The notes beneath the pieces were generated by a model. The model was not told the DNA's origin, made no database searches, and saw nothing but the letters and a program-made list of their open reading frames with translations. DNA of 41,864 nucleotides from Paenibacillus elgii NBRC 100335 (GTDB lineage: Bacteria > Bacillota > Bacilli > Paenibacillales > NBRC-103111). Below are positions 7,867 to 15,718 of the stretch, piece by piece. A program made the position numbers and the translations under genes. The DNA lies in contig NZ_BIMB01000064.1 of NCBI RefSeq assembly GCF_004000865.1, positions 1 through 41,864 on the forward strand, in the 5' to 3' direction. Every line of letters starts with the position of its first letter. The first letter of the stretch is position 1.

Positions 7867-9393
7867 CTATCTCCTCTCGACGCGCACGCGCAGGCCGACT
7901 TCGAACATGCGGCTCCACGGCATGCGGCAGTCGTCAATCACGACGCGGTGCCCTTCGTCGTCGATCTGCTCCCAAGCAAATCGCTGCAGCTCCCGCTTCA
8001 CAAGGTCCGCCACCGCCCCACGCTCTCCATCGACCGAGAAGTACGTATGCCCCATGGACGGCAGGCATGACTGGGTGACCTGCTGGCGGACGGAGGCGCA
8101 GTAGCCCGCGTCCTCCACGAGCCGCAAGGCCAGAAAATCGCGATGGCCCTGCGTATCGCCGTATAGGTAATAGATCAGCCCTTGGGCGAGGCACGTGCCG
8201 AGCGTATTGCCGTTGGTGTTCCAACCGGCGTAGGCGGCCAAGCGAAACATCAGCCCCTTCTGCCGCAGTAGCGCAAGCAGCTCCAGATCAGAGCCGTTAG
8301 CATAGGCGACATCGGCGACCAGACACGGCTTTTTCCAGCGGTGAACGACCTCATGCGCCATTTCCGTCAATTCGACGAGGTTCCGCAGCACGGTATATCC
8401 GCGGTTCGGATTCGGCAAAGCCTGTTCGCCGGCTTCGATCATCTGCTCTCCCGGCGAATTCACGCAAAGAATCAGATCTGCTTCGCTGACGGAGGAAGCC
8501 ATGAGCGCGCCGCACGCCACGATGTGGCATTTTAGCGTCTCGTACAGCACCCGGTCTTCGTACAACGGCGTCACGAAAGGACCCTGCACGCTCGAAAAAT
8601 GCGGGTAAATCAGCGGCCGGACGCCCATAAACTCGTTGATCATGCGGGCGAGCAGCGTACAGCCGACCTCGTCGGCTCCCGGGTACATATAGACCTGAAG
8701 CTGCAGGCCCAGGCTTCGAATATGCTCGCGCACACGCTGCTGGTCTACGGCTGTCAGCCCGAAGGGCGCCGAGTCGTCCTGCGGTACGATCATGAAGTCG
8801 ACGATCTGCTCCTTCACCAGCTCGACCGCCCACCGGTTGACCTGCAAATTGACGTCGCGACGCTCCGTGTAATCCTGCCATACGACGTCAGGGATAGCTC
8901 TATCCAACCGCTTCAGCTCCACAAGCTCCTTCTCGTCCGCCAGCCCAAGCTCAGCCCGGTGCCTAAGATATCCCCGCCGAAAAATGTCCTTCCCCCACGC
9001 TTCGTAATAATCCGGTTCCTCGTCGCCGCTCGAATAGCTAGGACAGCGCATGATCAGATTGAACGCATACAACCGCAGCTTCGGGTTGATTTGCTTCAGC
9101 TTGCACAGCCTATCCAACCGCTCCCGGCACTGCTCCGGCGACAGCCAGTGCAGTCTCGACGGCACGATGCCGCCGTACACCAGCGTATCCAACGACACGA
9201 TCGCGCCGTCGGCTTCGGCTGCCCGCTCGAACAACCAAGCCCATAGCCGCTCCACGTCTGCGGGCGATTTTTTACGCCCCATCGCCCCCGGCTCCGGCCT
9301 CACAAGCCGGAAATCCGTACCGACGGCCAGATCGGCCGGAAAATCGAAGTTGCACGGACGTTCGTCCAGCGGAACGTACAGAATGGTTCGCAT
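7867..9393 (-). CDS. DUF4127 family protein
   Basis: A 508-aa cytosolic protein of a family of unknown function (DUF4127). Recognisable family stretches are MRTILYVPLDERPCNFDFP at the start, GAIVSLDTLVYGGIVPSR, VPQDDSAPFGL, YPGADEVG, and AYANGSDLELL with YAGWNTNGNTLGT toward the end. The conserved Asp, Glu, His and Asn residues suggest a metal-dependent enzyme. The start is the ATG preceded by GGGAGGAGG; a longer frame opens nine codons earlier, but that ATG lies upstream of this ribosome binding site. It is the last gene of a seven-gene minus-strand operon with NanE immediately upstream, so an enzymatic role in degrading the imported sugar or glycoside is likely. The reaction itself is not known to me. 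Confidence 0.85.
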   Translation of the reverse strand: MRTILYVPLDERPCNFDFPADLAVGTDFRLVRPEPGAMGRKKSPADVERLWAWLFERAAEADGAIVSLDTLVYGGIVPSRLHWLSPEQCRERLDRLCKLKQINPKLRLYAFNLIMRCPSYSSGDEEPDYYEAWGKDIFRRGYLRHRAELGLADEKELVELKRLDRAIPDVVWQDYTERRDVNLQVNRWAVELVKEQIVDFMIVPQDDSAPFGLTAVDQQRVREHIRSLGLQLQVYMYPGADEVGCTLLARMINEFMGVRPLIYPHFSSVQGPFVTPLYEDRVLYETLKCHIVACGALMASSVSEADLILCVNSPGEQMIEAGEQALPNPNRGYTVLRNLVELTEMAHEVVHRWKKPCLVADVAYANGSDLELLALLRQKGLMFRLAAYAGWNTNGNTLGTCLAQGLIYYLYGDTQGHRDFLALRLVEDAGYCASVRQQVTQSCLPSMGHTYFSVDGERGAVADLVKRELQRFAWEQIDDEGHRVVIDDCRMPWSRMFEVGLRVRVERR

Positions 9394-9422
9394 GGCTTCC
9401 TCCTCCCCCGGCCGCGTCATCT

Positions 9423-10100
9423 CTAGCCGCTCTCCCGAATGGCGTGCACGAACCGCTCGGTAATGTGCTGCGGACGCGTAATCGCCCCGCCGATGACGAC
9501 GAACTGCGCTCCCGCGTCCAGCGCCCGCTTGACGTCCTCCGGCTTGCCGTATCTTCCTTCCGCGACAACTGGAACCTGCACGGCTGCGGCGAGACGGGCC
9601 ACCAGCGCAATATCCGGCTCGGCCGATTGCGTGCTGTATGGCGTATAGCCCGACAACGTCGTCGATATCCAGTCGACGCCGAGCTGCGCGGCGTACTGCC
9701 CTTCCTCCTCGGTCGAAATATCCGCCATAACCAGGATGTCGCGCCGCTTCAGCTCCTTCACCGTATCGGCCAGCGTCCGTCCGTCAGGCCGCGTCCGGTT
9801 CGTACCGTCCAGCGCAATAATATCTGCGCCGGCGGCATGGACAGCGAGCGCATCCTCCAGCGTCGGCGTAATGTACACATCGCTGCCATCGCAGCTTCGT
9901 TTGTTCAAGCCGATCACCGGCACGGCAACGGCTTGCTTCACGGCAAAAATATCCGCGAGCCCGTTGGCGCGAATGCCGACCGCTCCGCCAAGCACGGCCG
10001 CTTTGGCCATCTCGGCCATATGGTGGGGGCCGAACAACGGCTCCCCCTCATACGCTTGGCAGGAGACGACCAGGCCTCTCTCCGTAATTCTTTGTCTCAT
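9423..10100 (-). CDS. nanE: N-acetylmannosamine-6-phosphate 2-epimerase
   Basis: A 225-aa TIM-barrel enzyme that converts N-acetylmannosamine-6-phosphate into N-acetylglucosamine-6-phosphate. Family segments are GLVVSCQAYEGEPL near the start, PVIGLNKR (the conserved lysine of the active site), IIALDGTNRTRPDG, WISTTLSGYT, VVAEGRYGKPEDV and VIGGAITRPQHIT. Length agrees with E. coli NanE (about 229 aa). The start is the ATG with GGGAG eight bases upstream; a longer in-frame extension overlapping the previous gene is rejected. No N-acetylneuraminate lyase, ManNAc kinase or deacetylase is in the cluster, so the source of the substrate is uncertain. It is co-transcribed with DUF4127 (29 bp downstream) and the dehydrogenase (29 bp upstream). 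Confidence 0.95.
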   Translation of the reverse strand: MRQRITERGLVVSCQAYEGEPLFGPHHMAEMAKAAVLGGAVGIRANGLADIFAVKQAVAVPVIGLNKRSCDGSDVYITPTLEDALAVHAAGADIIALDGTNRTRPDGRTLADTVKELKRRDILVMADISTEEEGQYAAQLGVDWISTTLSGYTPYSTQSAEPDIALVARLAAAVQVPVVAEGRYGKPEDVKRALDAGAQFVVIGGAITRPQHITERFVHAIRESG

Positions 10101-10129
10101 CTTATGATCTCCCAACCGCAAATAGGATG

Positions 10130-11185
10130 CTAAAACCGGATTTCCTCGCCCGACTGCGCCGATTCGTAGATGCCGCACAGCATTTTCATCATTTCCACGC
10201 CGTCCTGCACCGGGCTGATCGTCTGTTCCCGGCCTTGGCAGCACGCGATGAAATGGTCGATTTCGTTCTGGAAGCCGCGTTCGAAATCAAACGTCAGATG
10301 ATCGATCTGCGGCGTTATGTTCAAAATTGTATCGTGCCGCTCCGTGACAATCGTCAGCTCCGGCTCCACTTCGACCCCGCCTTTGTCCCCGTACAATTTG
10401 ACGGCGAACTCGTCCTTCTTGGTCTGAAGCGTAAAGCTGACATCAACCAGCAAAGAGGCTCCGTTCTCGAAACGGATCAGCGCGTTAGCCAGATCCTCCA
10501 CCGTATTGTGCTCGTTATAGTCGGCCGCCTTATAATAATCCAAATGTTGAATATGGCTCTGGTTGCCCAGCTTCCGGTACGCATTGCCACTGATCGATTT
10601 GACCCTCGGCTTACCCATCAGGTACCAGCACAGATCGATGATATGAACGCCGAGATCGATGAGCGGACCGCCGCCCGAGCGCTCGATGTCGGAGAACCAG
10701 CCGCCCGGATTGCCGAGCCGGCGCAAGCAGGTCGCTTTCGCGTAATAGATTTCGCCCAGTTCGCCCGCATCGATGAACTTCTTCAGCACGCGCACATTGG
10801 TGCCATACCGGCGCACATACCCGATCTGCAGCGTCTTGCCGCTTCGGGCGACCGCCGCCTCCACCTGAAGCGCTTCCTCCACCGTCTTGCACAGCGGTTT
10901 CTCGCACAGCACGTGCTTACCCGCCTCCAAGGCGGCGATGCTGATGGCGGCGTGGCTGTTGTTCCATGTGCACACGCTCACTGCGTCGATATCCGGATCG
11001 GCAAGCAGCTGCTTGTAATCCGTAAATACTTTTCCCGCTCCGTAGGCTTCCGCCTTAGTCTTCGCCCGCTCCCCGTTCAAATCGCAGATCGCTGCAAGCT
11101 CCACCTCCGGGTTGCCCGCATAAGCCTTCAAATGCATTTCCGAAATGCTTCCCGCTCCGATAACGCCGATTCTCACTTTACTCAT
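10130..11185 (-). CDS. Gfo/Idh/MocA family sugar dehydrogenase
   Basis: A 351-aa NAD(P)-dependent oxidoreductase. The Rossmann loop is IGVIGAGSISEMH (residues about 5-17), the EKP motif is intact in HVLCEKPLCKT, and the substrate-side motif reads GGGPLIDLGVHIIDLCWYLMG with its catalytic Asp and His. The start follows GGGAGGA; a longer frame exists upstream but overlaps the previous gene and lacks a ribosome binding site. Members act on myo-inositol, glucosides, amino sugars or UDP-sugars. Its pairing with a xylose-isomerase-like protein and an ABC importer is the common pattern in cyclitol or 3-keto-glycoside pathways. Contrast the other family member at 4577, which has lost the lysine. Confidence 0.9.
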   Translation of the reverse strand: MSKVRIGVIGAGSISEMHLKAYAGNPEVELAAICDLNGERAKTKAEAYGAGKVFTDYKQLLADPDIDAVSVCTWNNSHAAISIAALEAGKHVLCEKPLCKTVEEALQVEAAVARSGKTLQIGYVRRYGTNVRVLKKFIDAGELGEIYYAKATCLRRLGNPGGWFSDIERSGGGPLIDLGVHIIDLCWYLMGKPRVKSISGNAYRKLGNQSHIQHLDYYKAADYNEHNTVEDLANALIRFENGASLLVDVSFTLQTKKDEFAVKLYGDKGGVEVEPELTIVTERHDTILNITPQIDHLTFDFERGFQNEIDHFIACCQGREQTISPVQDGVEMMKMLCGIYESAQSGEEIRF

Positions 11186-11217
11186 GACGAATCCTCCCGA
11201 TCCGAATATACTTATTG

Positions 11218-12081
11218 TTACAGTTCCTTCCACAAGGCGCGAACATAGTCCATGCCGATTCTGGCTCCCTGCCTGCAATCTTCCATGCCTTCAAACTCGA
11301 TGGATACATATCCGTCGTAGCCCGACGCCTTGACGATGCGCAGCACCTCCGGCATATCGATGTCACCCTGACCGACAATCGCCCCGCGCAAATAACTGCC
11401 GCCCGCCGACCGGAACCATCCTTCGCCGGGATTCCGGTACGAAGGCCGCACGTAAAAATCTTTCACATGCACCATCGAAGCGATGGAAATATTTTTGCTG
11501 ACGGCCGGAACGGACAGCTCGTCGACGCATAGGAAATTGCCAACATCGAGCGTCGTCCGAAAATTGTCCCGGCCCACCCGTTCCACCAGGCGCTGCACCC
11601 GGTCGCTGTGCTGGATGTAATACCCGTGATTTTCCACGCTCGTGACGATTCCGTACGAAGCGGCATGATCGGCTACCTGACGGCAAGCCTCCGCTACCCA
11701 CTCCAGATCGGCTTCGAATCGGGAGATCGTCGTTTCCGGCAGCGGCCGGGACGCCGCATCGTGCCGCATGAGCCGGATGCCCATGCGGTGCGCAAGCTCG
11801 ACGTGCTTTTTGACCCGCTCAATTTCCGCCAAGTACGCCTCGTCAGACTCTGTCACAAAGTTCGCGCCGATCGCGTAATTGGACAGCTCGATGCCGCACT
11901 GCGCCGCTTTTTCCCGGATCTGGTCCGCCAGCTCCGGCTGCTCCAGCAAGTCATACTCCAGCGGCACGATTTCGGCGTGCTCGCCCCCGTTCTCCGCAAT
12001 CCATTCGATAATGTCCAGAATAGTCCAGCCTTCGCGCTGCACCGCCTGATACAAGCTGTAGGAGCTGATGCCCAGCTTCAT
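11218..12081 (-). CDS. sugar phosphate isomerase/epimerase (xylose-isomerase-like TIM barrel)
   Basis: A 287-aa AP-endonuclease-2-type TIM barrel. The metal site can be read from SVENHG (Glu), TTLDVGN (Asp), MVHVKDF (His) and YVSIEFEGME (Glu). The N-terminus KLGISSYSLYQAV is typical. Two in-frame ATGs lie two codons apart; the second is preferred because GGAGG sits eight bases before it but only two or three before the first. The gene is 30 bp downstream of the second permease and 32 bp upstream of the dehydrogenase. Enzymes of this type isomerise or epimerise sugars and cyclitols or cleave 3-keto-glycosides; the substrate cannot be read from the sequence. Confidence 0.9.
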   Translation of the reverse strand: MKLGISSYSLYQAVQREGWTILDIIEWIAENGGEHAEIVPLEYDLLEQPELADQIREKAAQCGIELSNYAIGANFVTESDEAYLAEIERVKKHVELAHRMGIRLMRHDAASRPLPETTISRFEADLEWVAEACRQVADHAASYGIVTSVENHGYYIQHSDRVQRLVERVGRDNFRTTLDVGNFLCVDELSVPAVSKNISIASMVHVKDFYVRPSYRNPGEGWFRSAGGSYLRGAIVGQGDIDMPEVLRIVKASGYDGYVSIEFEGMEDCRQGARIGMDYVRALWKEL

Positions 12082-12111
12082 CGTCATTTCCTCCCCGGAT
12101 GCTGTTGTATG

Positions 12112-12999
12112 TTATTTCATCCCCGTGATGGAGATGCCCTCGATAAACTTTTTCTGCACGAAAAAGTACAGAATGACGATCGGAACGGTGAACAAGGTCG
12201 AAGCCGCCATCAGCTGCCCCCAAGCCACTTGATTCTCGCGGATGAACTGCTTCAGCCCGATGGATAGCGTCCATTTCTCCGGATCGTTCAAATAAATGAG
12301 CGGTCCCTGAAAATCGCCCCACGCCGCCAGAAACGTGAACAGCCCCACGGTCAAGATCGCTGGCTTCGCCAACGGAAGGATGATTTGCGCATAGATGCGG
12401 AACTCCGAAGCGCCGTCGATTTTCGCCGACTCCGTCAGCTCGTGCGGGATGCCCATAAAAAACTGCCGCACCATGAAAATGTAGTACGCCATGCCGGTGC
12501 CGAACCACGAGGAAAGCACGATCGGCCAGTACGAATTGATCAGATCCAGCTTGTTGAACAGCACATAAAGCGGAATCATCGTCACTTGAAAAGGAAGCAT
12601 CAGCGTGCTCATCATGACGAGGAACAACGCATTTCTGCCCTTAAAATGAACCCGTGCGAACCCGTAAGCGACAAGCGGCGCGATCACCACAACGCCGAGC
12701 ACGCAAAGGCCGGAAATCAACACCGTATTCATCGTGTATTGGAAAAACGGAATGGCCTTCATCGCATTGACGTAGTTGCTCCACTGGACCGTCTCGGGCC
12801 ACCACCGGACCGGCACGACGAAAATTTCTTCATCGGTTTTAAGCGATGTGATGACCAGCCAGACGAAGGGCAGCAGAAACAGCAGGCCGACGAACACGAG
12901 CGGCAAATGCGCCGCCCAGCTTGGACGTGCCCCGAAGGCGCGCTTCCGTTTATTCCGGCTAACGGATAAGGAAGACGTTGCGGCAGTTGCCTTGGACAT
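12112..12999 (-). CDS. carbohydrate ABC transporter permease (MalG type)
   Basis: A 295-aa inner-membrane subunit with six predicted helices (first at about 28-50, LPLVFVGLLFLLPFVWLVITSL). The cytoplasmic EAA-type loop that docks on the ATPase reads ESAKIDGASEFRIYAQIILP. The short C-terminal tail ends GISITGMK, as in MalG/YcjP proteins. The start ATG overlaps the stop of the preceding permease by one base (TAATG), so translation is coupled. No ATPase gene is present in the cluster, as is usual in Firmicutes where an MsmX-type ATPase encoded elsewhere serves several importers. Confidence 0.95.
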   Translation of the reverse strand: MSKATAATSSLSVSRNKRKRAFGARPSWAAHLPLVFVGLLFLLPFVWLVITSLKTDEEIFVVPVRWWPETVQWSNYVNAMKAIPFFQYTMNTVLISGLCVLGVVVIAPLVAYGFARVHFKGRNALFLVMMSTLMLPFQVTMIPLYVLFNKLDLINSYWPIVLSSWFGTGMAYYIFMVRQFFMGIPHELTESAKIDGASEFRIYAQIILPLAKPAILTVGLFTFLAAWGDFQGPLIYLNDPEKWTLSIGLKQFIRENQVAWGQLMAASTLFTVPIVILYFFVQKKFIEGISITGMK

Positions 13000-13925
13000 T
13001 AGCGCTCACCTCCGTAGTACACCCAACGGGCCGATGTTTTAAAGACAAGAAAGGTCAACAGGAAAACGATAACGAACAGCACCCAGGCCATCGCCGACGC
13101 GTAGCCCATCCGCAGGAACGAGAACGCCGTCTGGTACAAGTACACCGCGTAGAACAAAAGCGAATTTTCCGGTCCGCCGATCGCCTGTCCGTTGCCGTCC
13201 GCGAACACGTAGCCTTGGGTGAACATTTGCAGCGCCCCGATAACGCCCATGATGACCTGAAACAGCGTCATCGGCGAGATCGCCGGCAGCGTAATGTGGC
13301 GGAATTTTTGCCAGGCGTTGGCTCCGTCGATCTCTGCCGCTTCGTAATACATGCGCGGCACGTCCTGCAGGGCGGCCAAATACATGATGCTCGCCGTCCC
13401 CGTTCCCCAGAAGCCCATCAGGATCAGCGCGGGCTTCGTCCATTGCGGCTCCAGCAGCCAGACGGGCTGCGGCAATCCCAGCATGCCCAGCAGCTCGTTG
13501 ATCAGCCCGTACTGCGCGTTCAGCAGCCACATCCACAGCAGCGTCGCGGCGACTGTCGGCACGAGCGTTGGGAGAAAATAAATCGTACGGTAGAGCGATT
13601 TTCCCTTAACGTCTTTGTTGAGCAGCATGGCAATGCCGAGCGCGAACGCCAGATGCGGGAACAACCCGAACACCGCCATAAATAGCGTATTGTACAGCGA
13701 TTGCCACACCTTGCCGTCCGTGATCAGCTCCGTGTAATTCGCGGCGCCCGCCCACTGCGGGGCTTCGAACAGGTTGTACTCCGTCAGGCTGTAATAGAAC
13801 GAGGATATGATCGGCAGCAGCTGAAACAGCAAAAATCCGATCAGCCACGGACTGATAAAGCACAACCCGACGAAGAGACGCTGACGCTCTCTGCGTTTGA
13901 TTCCGATTCGATTGACTGCATCCAT
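12999..13925 (-). CDS. carbohydrate ABC transporter permease (MalF/UgpA type)
   Basis: A 308-aa permease with six predicted helices, the first at about 20-40 (GLCFISPWLIGFLLFQLLPI). The docking loop is EAAEIDGANAWQKFRHITLP. The start is the ATG preceded by AGGAGG with eight-base spacing. A longer frame runs 23 codons further upstream through the intercistronic stem-loop and is rejected. It is followed with one-base overlap by the MalG-type permease, and the two form the heterodimeric channel fed by the binding protein encoded upstream. Confidence 0.95.
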   Translation of the reverse strand: MDAVNRIGIKRRERQRLFVGLCFISPWLIGFLLFQLLPIISSFYYSLTEYNLFEAPQWAGAANYTELITDGKVWQSLYNTLFMAVFGLFPHLAFALGIAMLLNKDVKGKSLYRTIYFLPTLVPTVAATLLWMWLLNAQYGLINELLGMLGLPQPVWLLEPQWTKPALILMGFWGTGTASIMYLAALQDVPRMYYEAAEIDGANAWQKFRHITLPAISPMTLFQVIMGVIGALQMFTQGYVFADGNGQAIGGPENSLLFYAVYLYQTAFSFLRMGYASAMAWVLFVIVFLLTFLVFKTSARWVYYGGER

Positions 13926-13952
13926 CTCCGGTCCTCCTCCTCTTCGATGTCC

Positions 13953-13990
13953 GGTTCGCGCGAACGGCACGATAACCGCACGCGCGAACC
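13953..13990 (-). repeat. intercistronic stem-loop between binding protein and permease
   Basis: GGTTCGCGCG pairs perfectly with CGCGCGAACC (10 bp, 18-base loop) in the 75-bp gap between the solute-binding protein and the first permease. There is no T-run on the minus strand, so it is not a full terminator. A hairpin here commonly protects the upstream binding-protein message or partly stops readthrough, giving more binding protein than permease. That role is inferred. Confidence 0.6.
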
Positions 13991-14000
13991 TCACCGTTTC

Positions 14001-15353
14001 TTATTTCTTGCTTGCTTTATCCGCTTTCGGCTGGATTTTGGCTACGACGTTATCCATCGCCTGCTGCGGCGTGATCTGGCCCTTGAGCGCTTTTTCCGTC
14101 TCTTCGTTCAGCGCCTGCAAATATTCGTTGATGTAGACGCTGTTCGGAAACCCGTTCAGGTTCGCGCTCTTCGCGCTCTCGTAAAATTCCCACAACGACT
14201 TCGTCGCTTCATTCTTGGTCAGCTTCGGGTTATCCAGCGCGCTCAGCAGCACCGGAATCGTCTTCGCTTTGGTCGCGTACTCGATCTGCACATCCTCCGA
14301 CAAGAAATACTGCATTACTTTCCAGGCCGCTTCCTTGTTCTTCGCTTTCGCCGGGATGAACATGGCGACCGGGCTGACCATGCCCGCGTTCTTCAGCTCG
14401 GGCCGCTCTTTCGGATAAGGGAACGGAGCGACGCCAATCGCTCCGCCTTCGCCGCGCTTGTCGTTGTACATGTTCTCCCAGCCGATCATCATGCCGAGCT
14501 TGCCGGTGACAAGCGGGTCCTGCGGCGTGTCGGCCTTGCCCATGCCAGATTTGAACTTGGAGATGCCCTCGCTGCCGAACTCCTTGTAATACTCCGTCTG
14601 GTAAGCAATCGCATCGACGTTCGCCTTTTGGGCGGCCGTCAGCTTGCCCTTGCCGTCATCCCAGGAGCCGCCGAAGATGATCGGCCAGAAGACGTTGTCG
14701 ATCCACGGATAGTCGGGGATGAAGCCGACCTGCTCGTAGCCGTTTTTGCCGTCTTTCTTGGTCAGCTTTTTCGAGACTTCGAACATCTCCTCGAGCGTTT
14801 CCGGAGGCTTGGAAATGCCTGCATCCTGAAACATCTTCTTGTTGTAGTACAGCCGGCTTGCCATGCTCATCGAGATCGGGAAACCGTATACTTTGCCGTC
14901 CACCTTCATACGCTCCAAGGCGGCGGGAATGATTTTCTTCGTATCGAAGTTCGCCTGCTTGACAAAATCGTCAAGGTTCAGCACCGCGCCAGCTTCGGAC
15001 CATGGACCGATGTTGTTCCAGAACGTGAACATCAGATCGGGTGCGCTGCCGCCGGAGATCGCGGTGAGCTGCTTCTGCGGGTCCTGGTTACTCAGCGCTT
15101 TGACCGTAATTTCGTTCTGGCTGGCGTTGAAAGCCGACACCATCTGATCGAGGACGGCCGCTTTATCGCCGGTGTAATGGTTCCAGAGCTGAACCGTTAC
15201 TTTCCCTTCCGCCTTTCCGTCGCCGGAAGCAGCCCCGGACCCGGACCCCGTTCCGCCCGCGTCTTTGCCCCCGGCGCATCCGCTAAGTCCTGCCGCCGCC
15301 AGCACGGTCGCCAGCAGCGCCGTCATCGTTTTATGCGTTGTATTCCGTTTCAT
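14001..15353 (-). CDS. extracellular sugar-binding lipoprotein of the ABC importer
   Basis: A 450-aa family-1 solute-binding protein. The start is the ATG with AAGGGTGG upstream; a frame 15 codons longer lacks a signal. The lipobox is LSGC, followed by a Gly/Ser/Ala-rich flexible linker. The mature body begins VTVQLWNHYTGDKAAVLDQMVSAFN, the usual first strand and helix of this family, and contains PDLMFTFWNN, VYGFPISMSMASRLYYNKKMF and GKLGMMIGWENMY. It captures the sugar for the two permeases that follow. The leader between the promoter region and this gene holds a small GGAGCG/CGCTCC hairpin (15399-15416). Confidence 0.95.
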   Translation of the reverse strand: MKRNTTHKTMTALLATVLAAAGLSGCAGGKDAGGTGSGSGAASGDGKAEGKVTVQLWNHYTGDKAAVLDQMVSAFNASQNEITVKALSNQDPQKQLTAISGGSAPDLMFTFWNNIGPWSEAGAVLNLDDFVKQANFDTKKIIPAALERMKVDGKVYGFPISMSMASRLYYNKKMFQDAGISKPPETLEEMFEVSKKLTKKDGKNGYEQVGFIPDYPWIDNVFWPIIFGGSWDDGKGKLTAAQKANVDAIAYQTEYYKEFGSEGISKFKSGMGKADTPQDPLVTGKLGMMIGWENMYNDKRGEGGAIGVAPFPYPKERPELKNAGMVSPVAMFIPAKAKNKEAAWKVMQYFLSEDVQIEYATKAKTIPVLLSALDNPKLTKNEATKSLWEFYESAKSANLNGFPNSVYINEYLQALNEETEKALKGQITPQQAMDNVVAKIQPKADKASKK

Positions 15354-15718
15354 GTCAGCCACCCTTTCGATCGTATGTTTATGCTCCTCTGCCACCACGG
15401 AGCGCCGGAACGCTCCGGGCTTACCGTTTCATGCGGGTAAATGCAAATAGTAGCTTGCCCTGTCTCCTTCCGATTAACGGACAAGATTAAATGAAAACCA
15501 CCTCCTACAATGAATATAAAAACGGAATAATCCTCCACAAAAGGGCATACTTCGGGACAATTTTCCTCCGTCTGCCCCCTCTGCACGAATGCGTCGCACT
15601 TGGGTGCCGGCCGTGGCTTCCCTCTCTACGTCGAAATAGCGGACATAGAGAGAGTGGCTTCGCGTCGAAGCGGTCTCCACTGACCCGCAGCCGCTTCGAC
15701 CTCGCCGCGCCGGACTCG
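15354..15718 (-). promoter_or_regulatory. 365-bp intergenic region: leader and probable promoter of the importer operon
   Basis: No gene is seen here. On the minus strand a weak promoter candidate (TTGTGG, 16 bases, TATATT, ending at about 15513) lies some 160 bp before the binding-protein start. Two inverted repeats sit near the end of the upstream gene: CTCTCTA/TAGAGAG (15622-15652) and a perfect 10-bp GTCGAAGCGG/CCGCTTCGAC (15664-15700), the latter 18 bp past the stop of the second binding protein. Neither has a T-run, so read-through from the regulator genes into the importer operon remains possible. Confidence 0.4.

Noticed and set aside
9423..15353. A complete sialic acid utilisation locus, suggested by NanE
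   Set aside because: There is no N-acetylneuraminate lyase, ManNAc kinase, deacetylase or sialidase, so only the NanE step is supported.
13701..15440. A 579-codon open frame on the plus strand opposite the binding-protein and permease genes
   Set aside because: It is antisense to clear ABC-transporter genes, rich in Arg, His and Gln as is typical of reversed GC-rich codons, and has no domain or ribosome binding site.
15664..15700. A terminator after the second binding protein
   Set aside because: The 10-bp stem is perfect but has a 17-base loop and no T-run on the minus strand; it is noted only as an inverted repeat.
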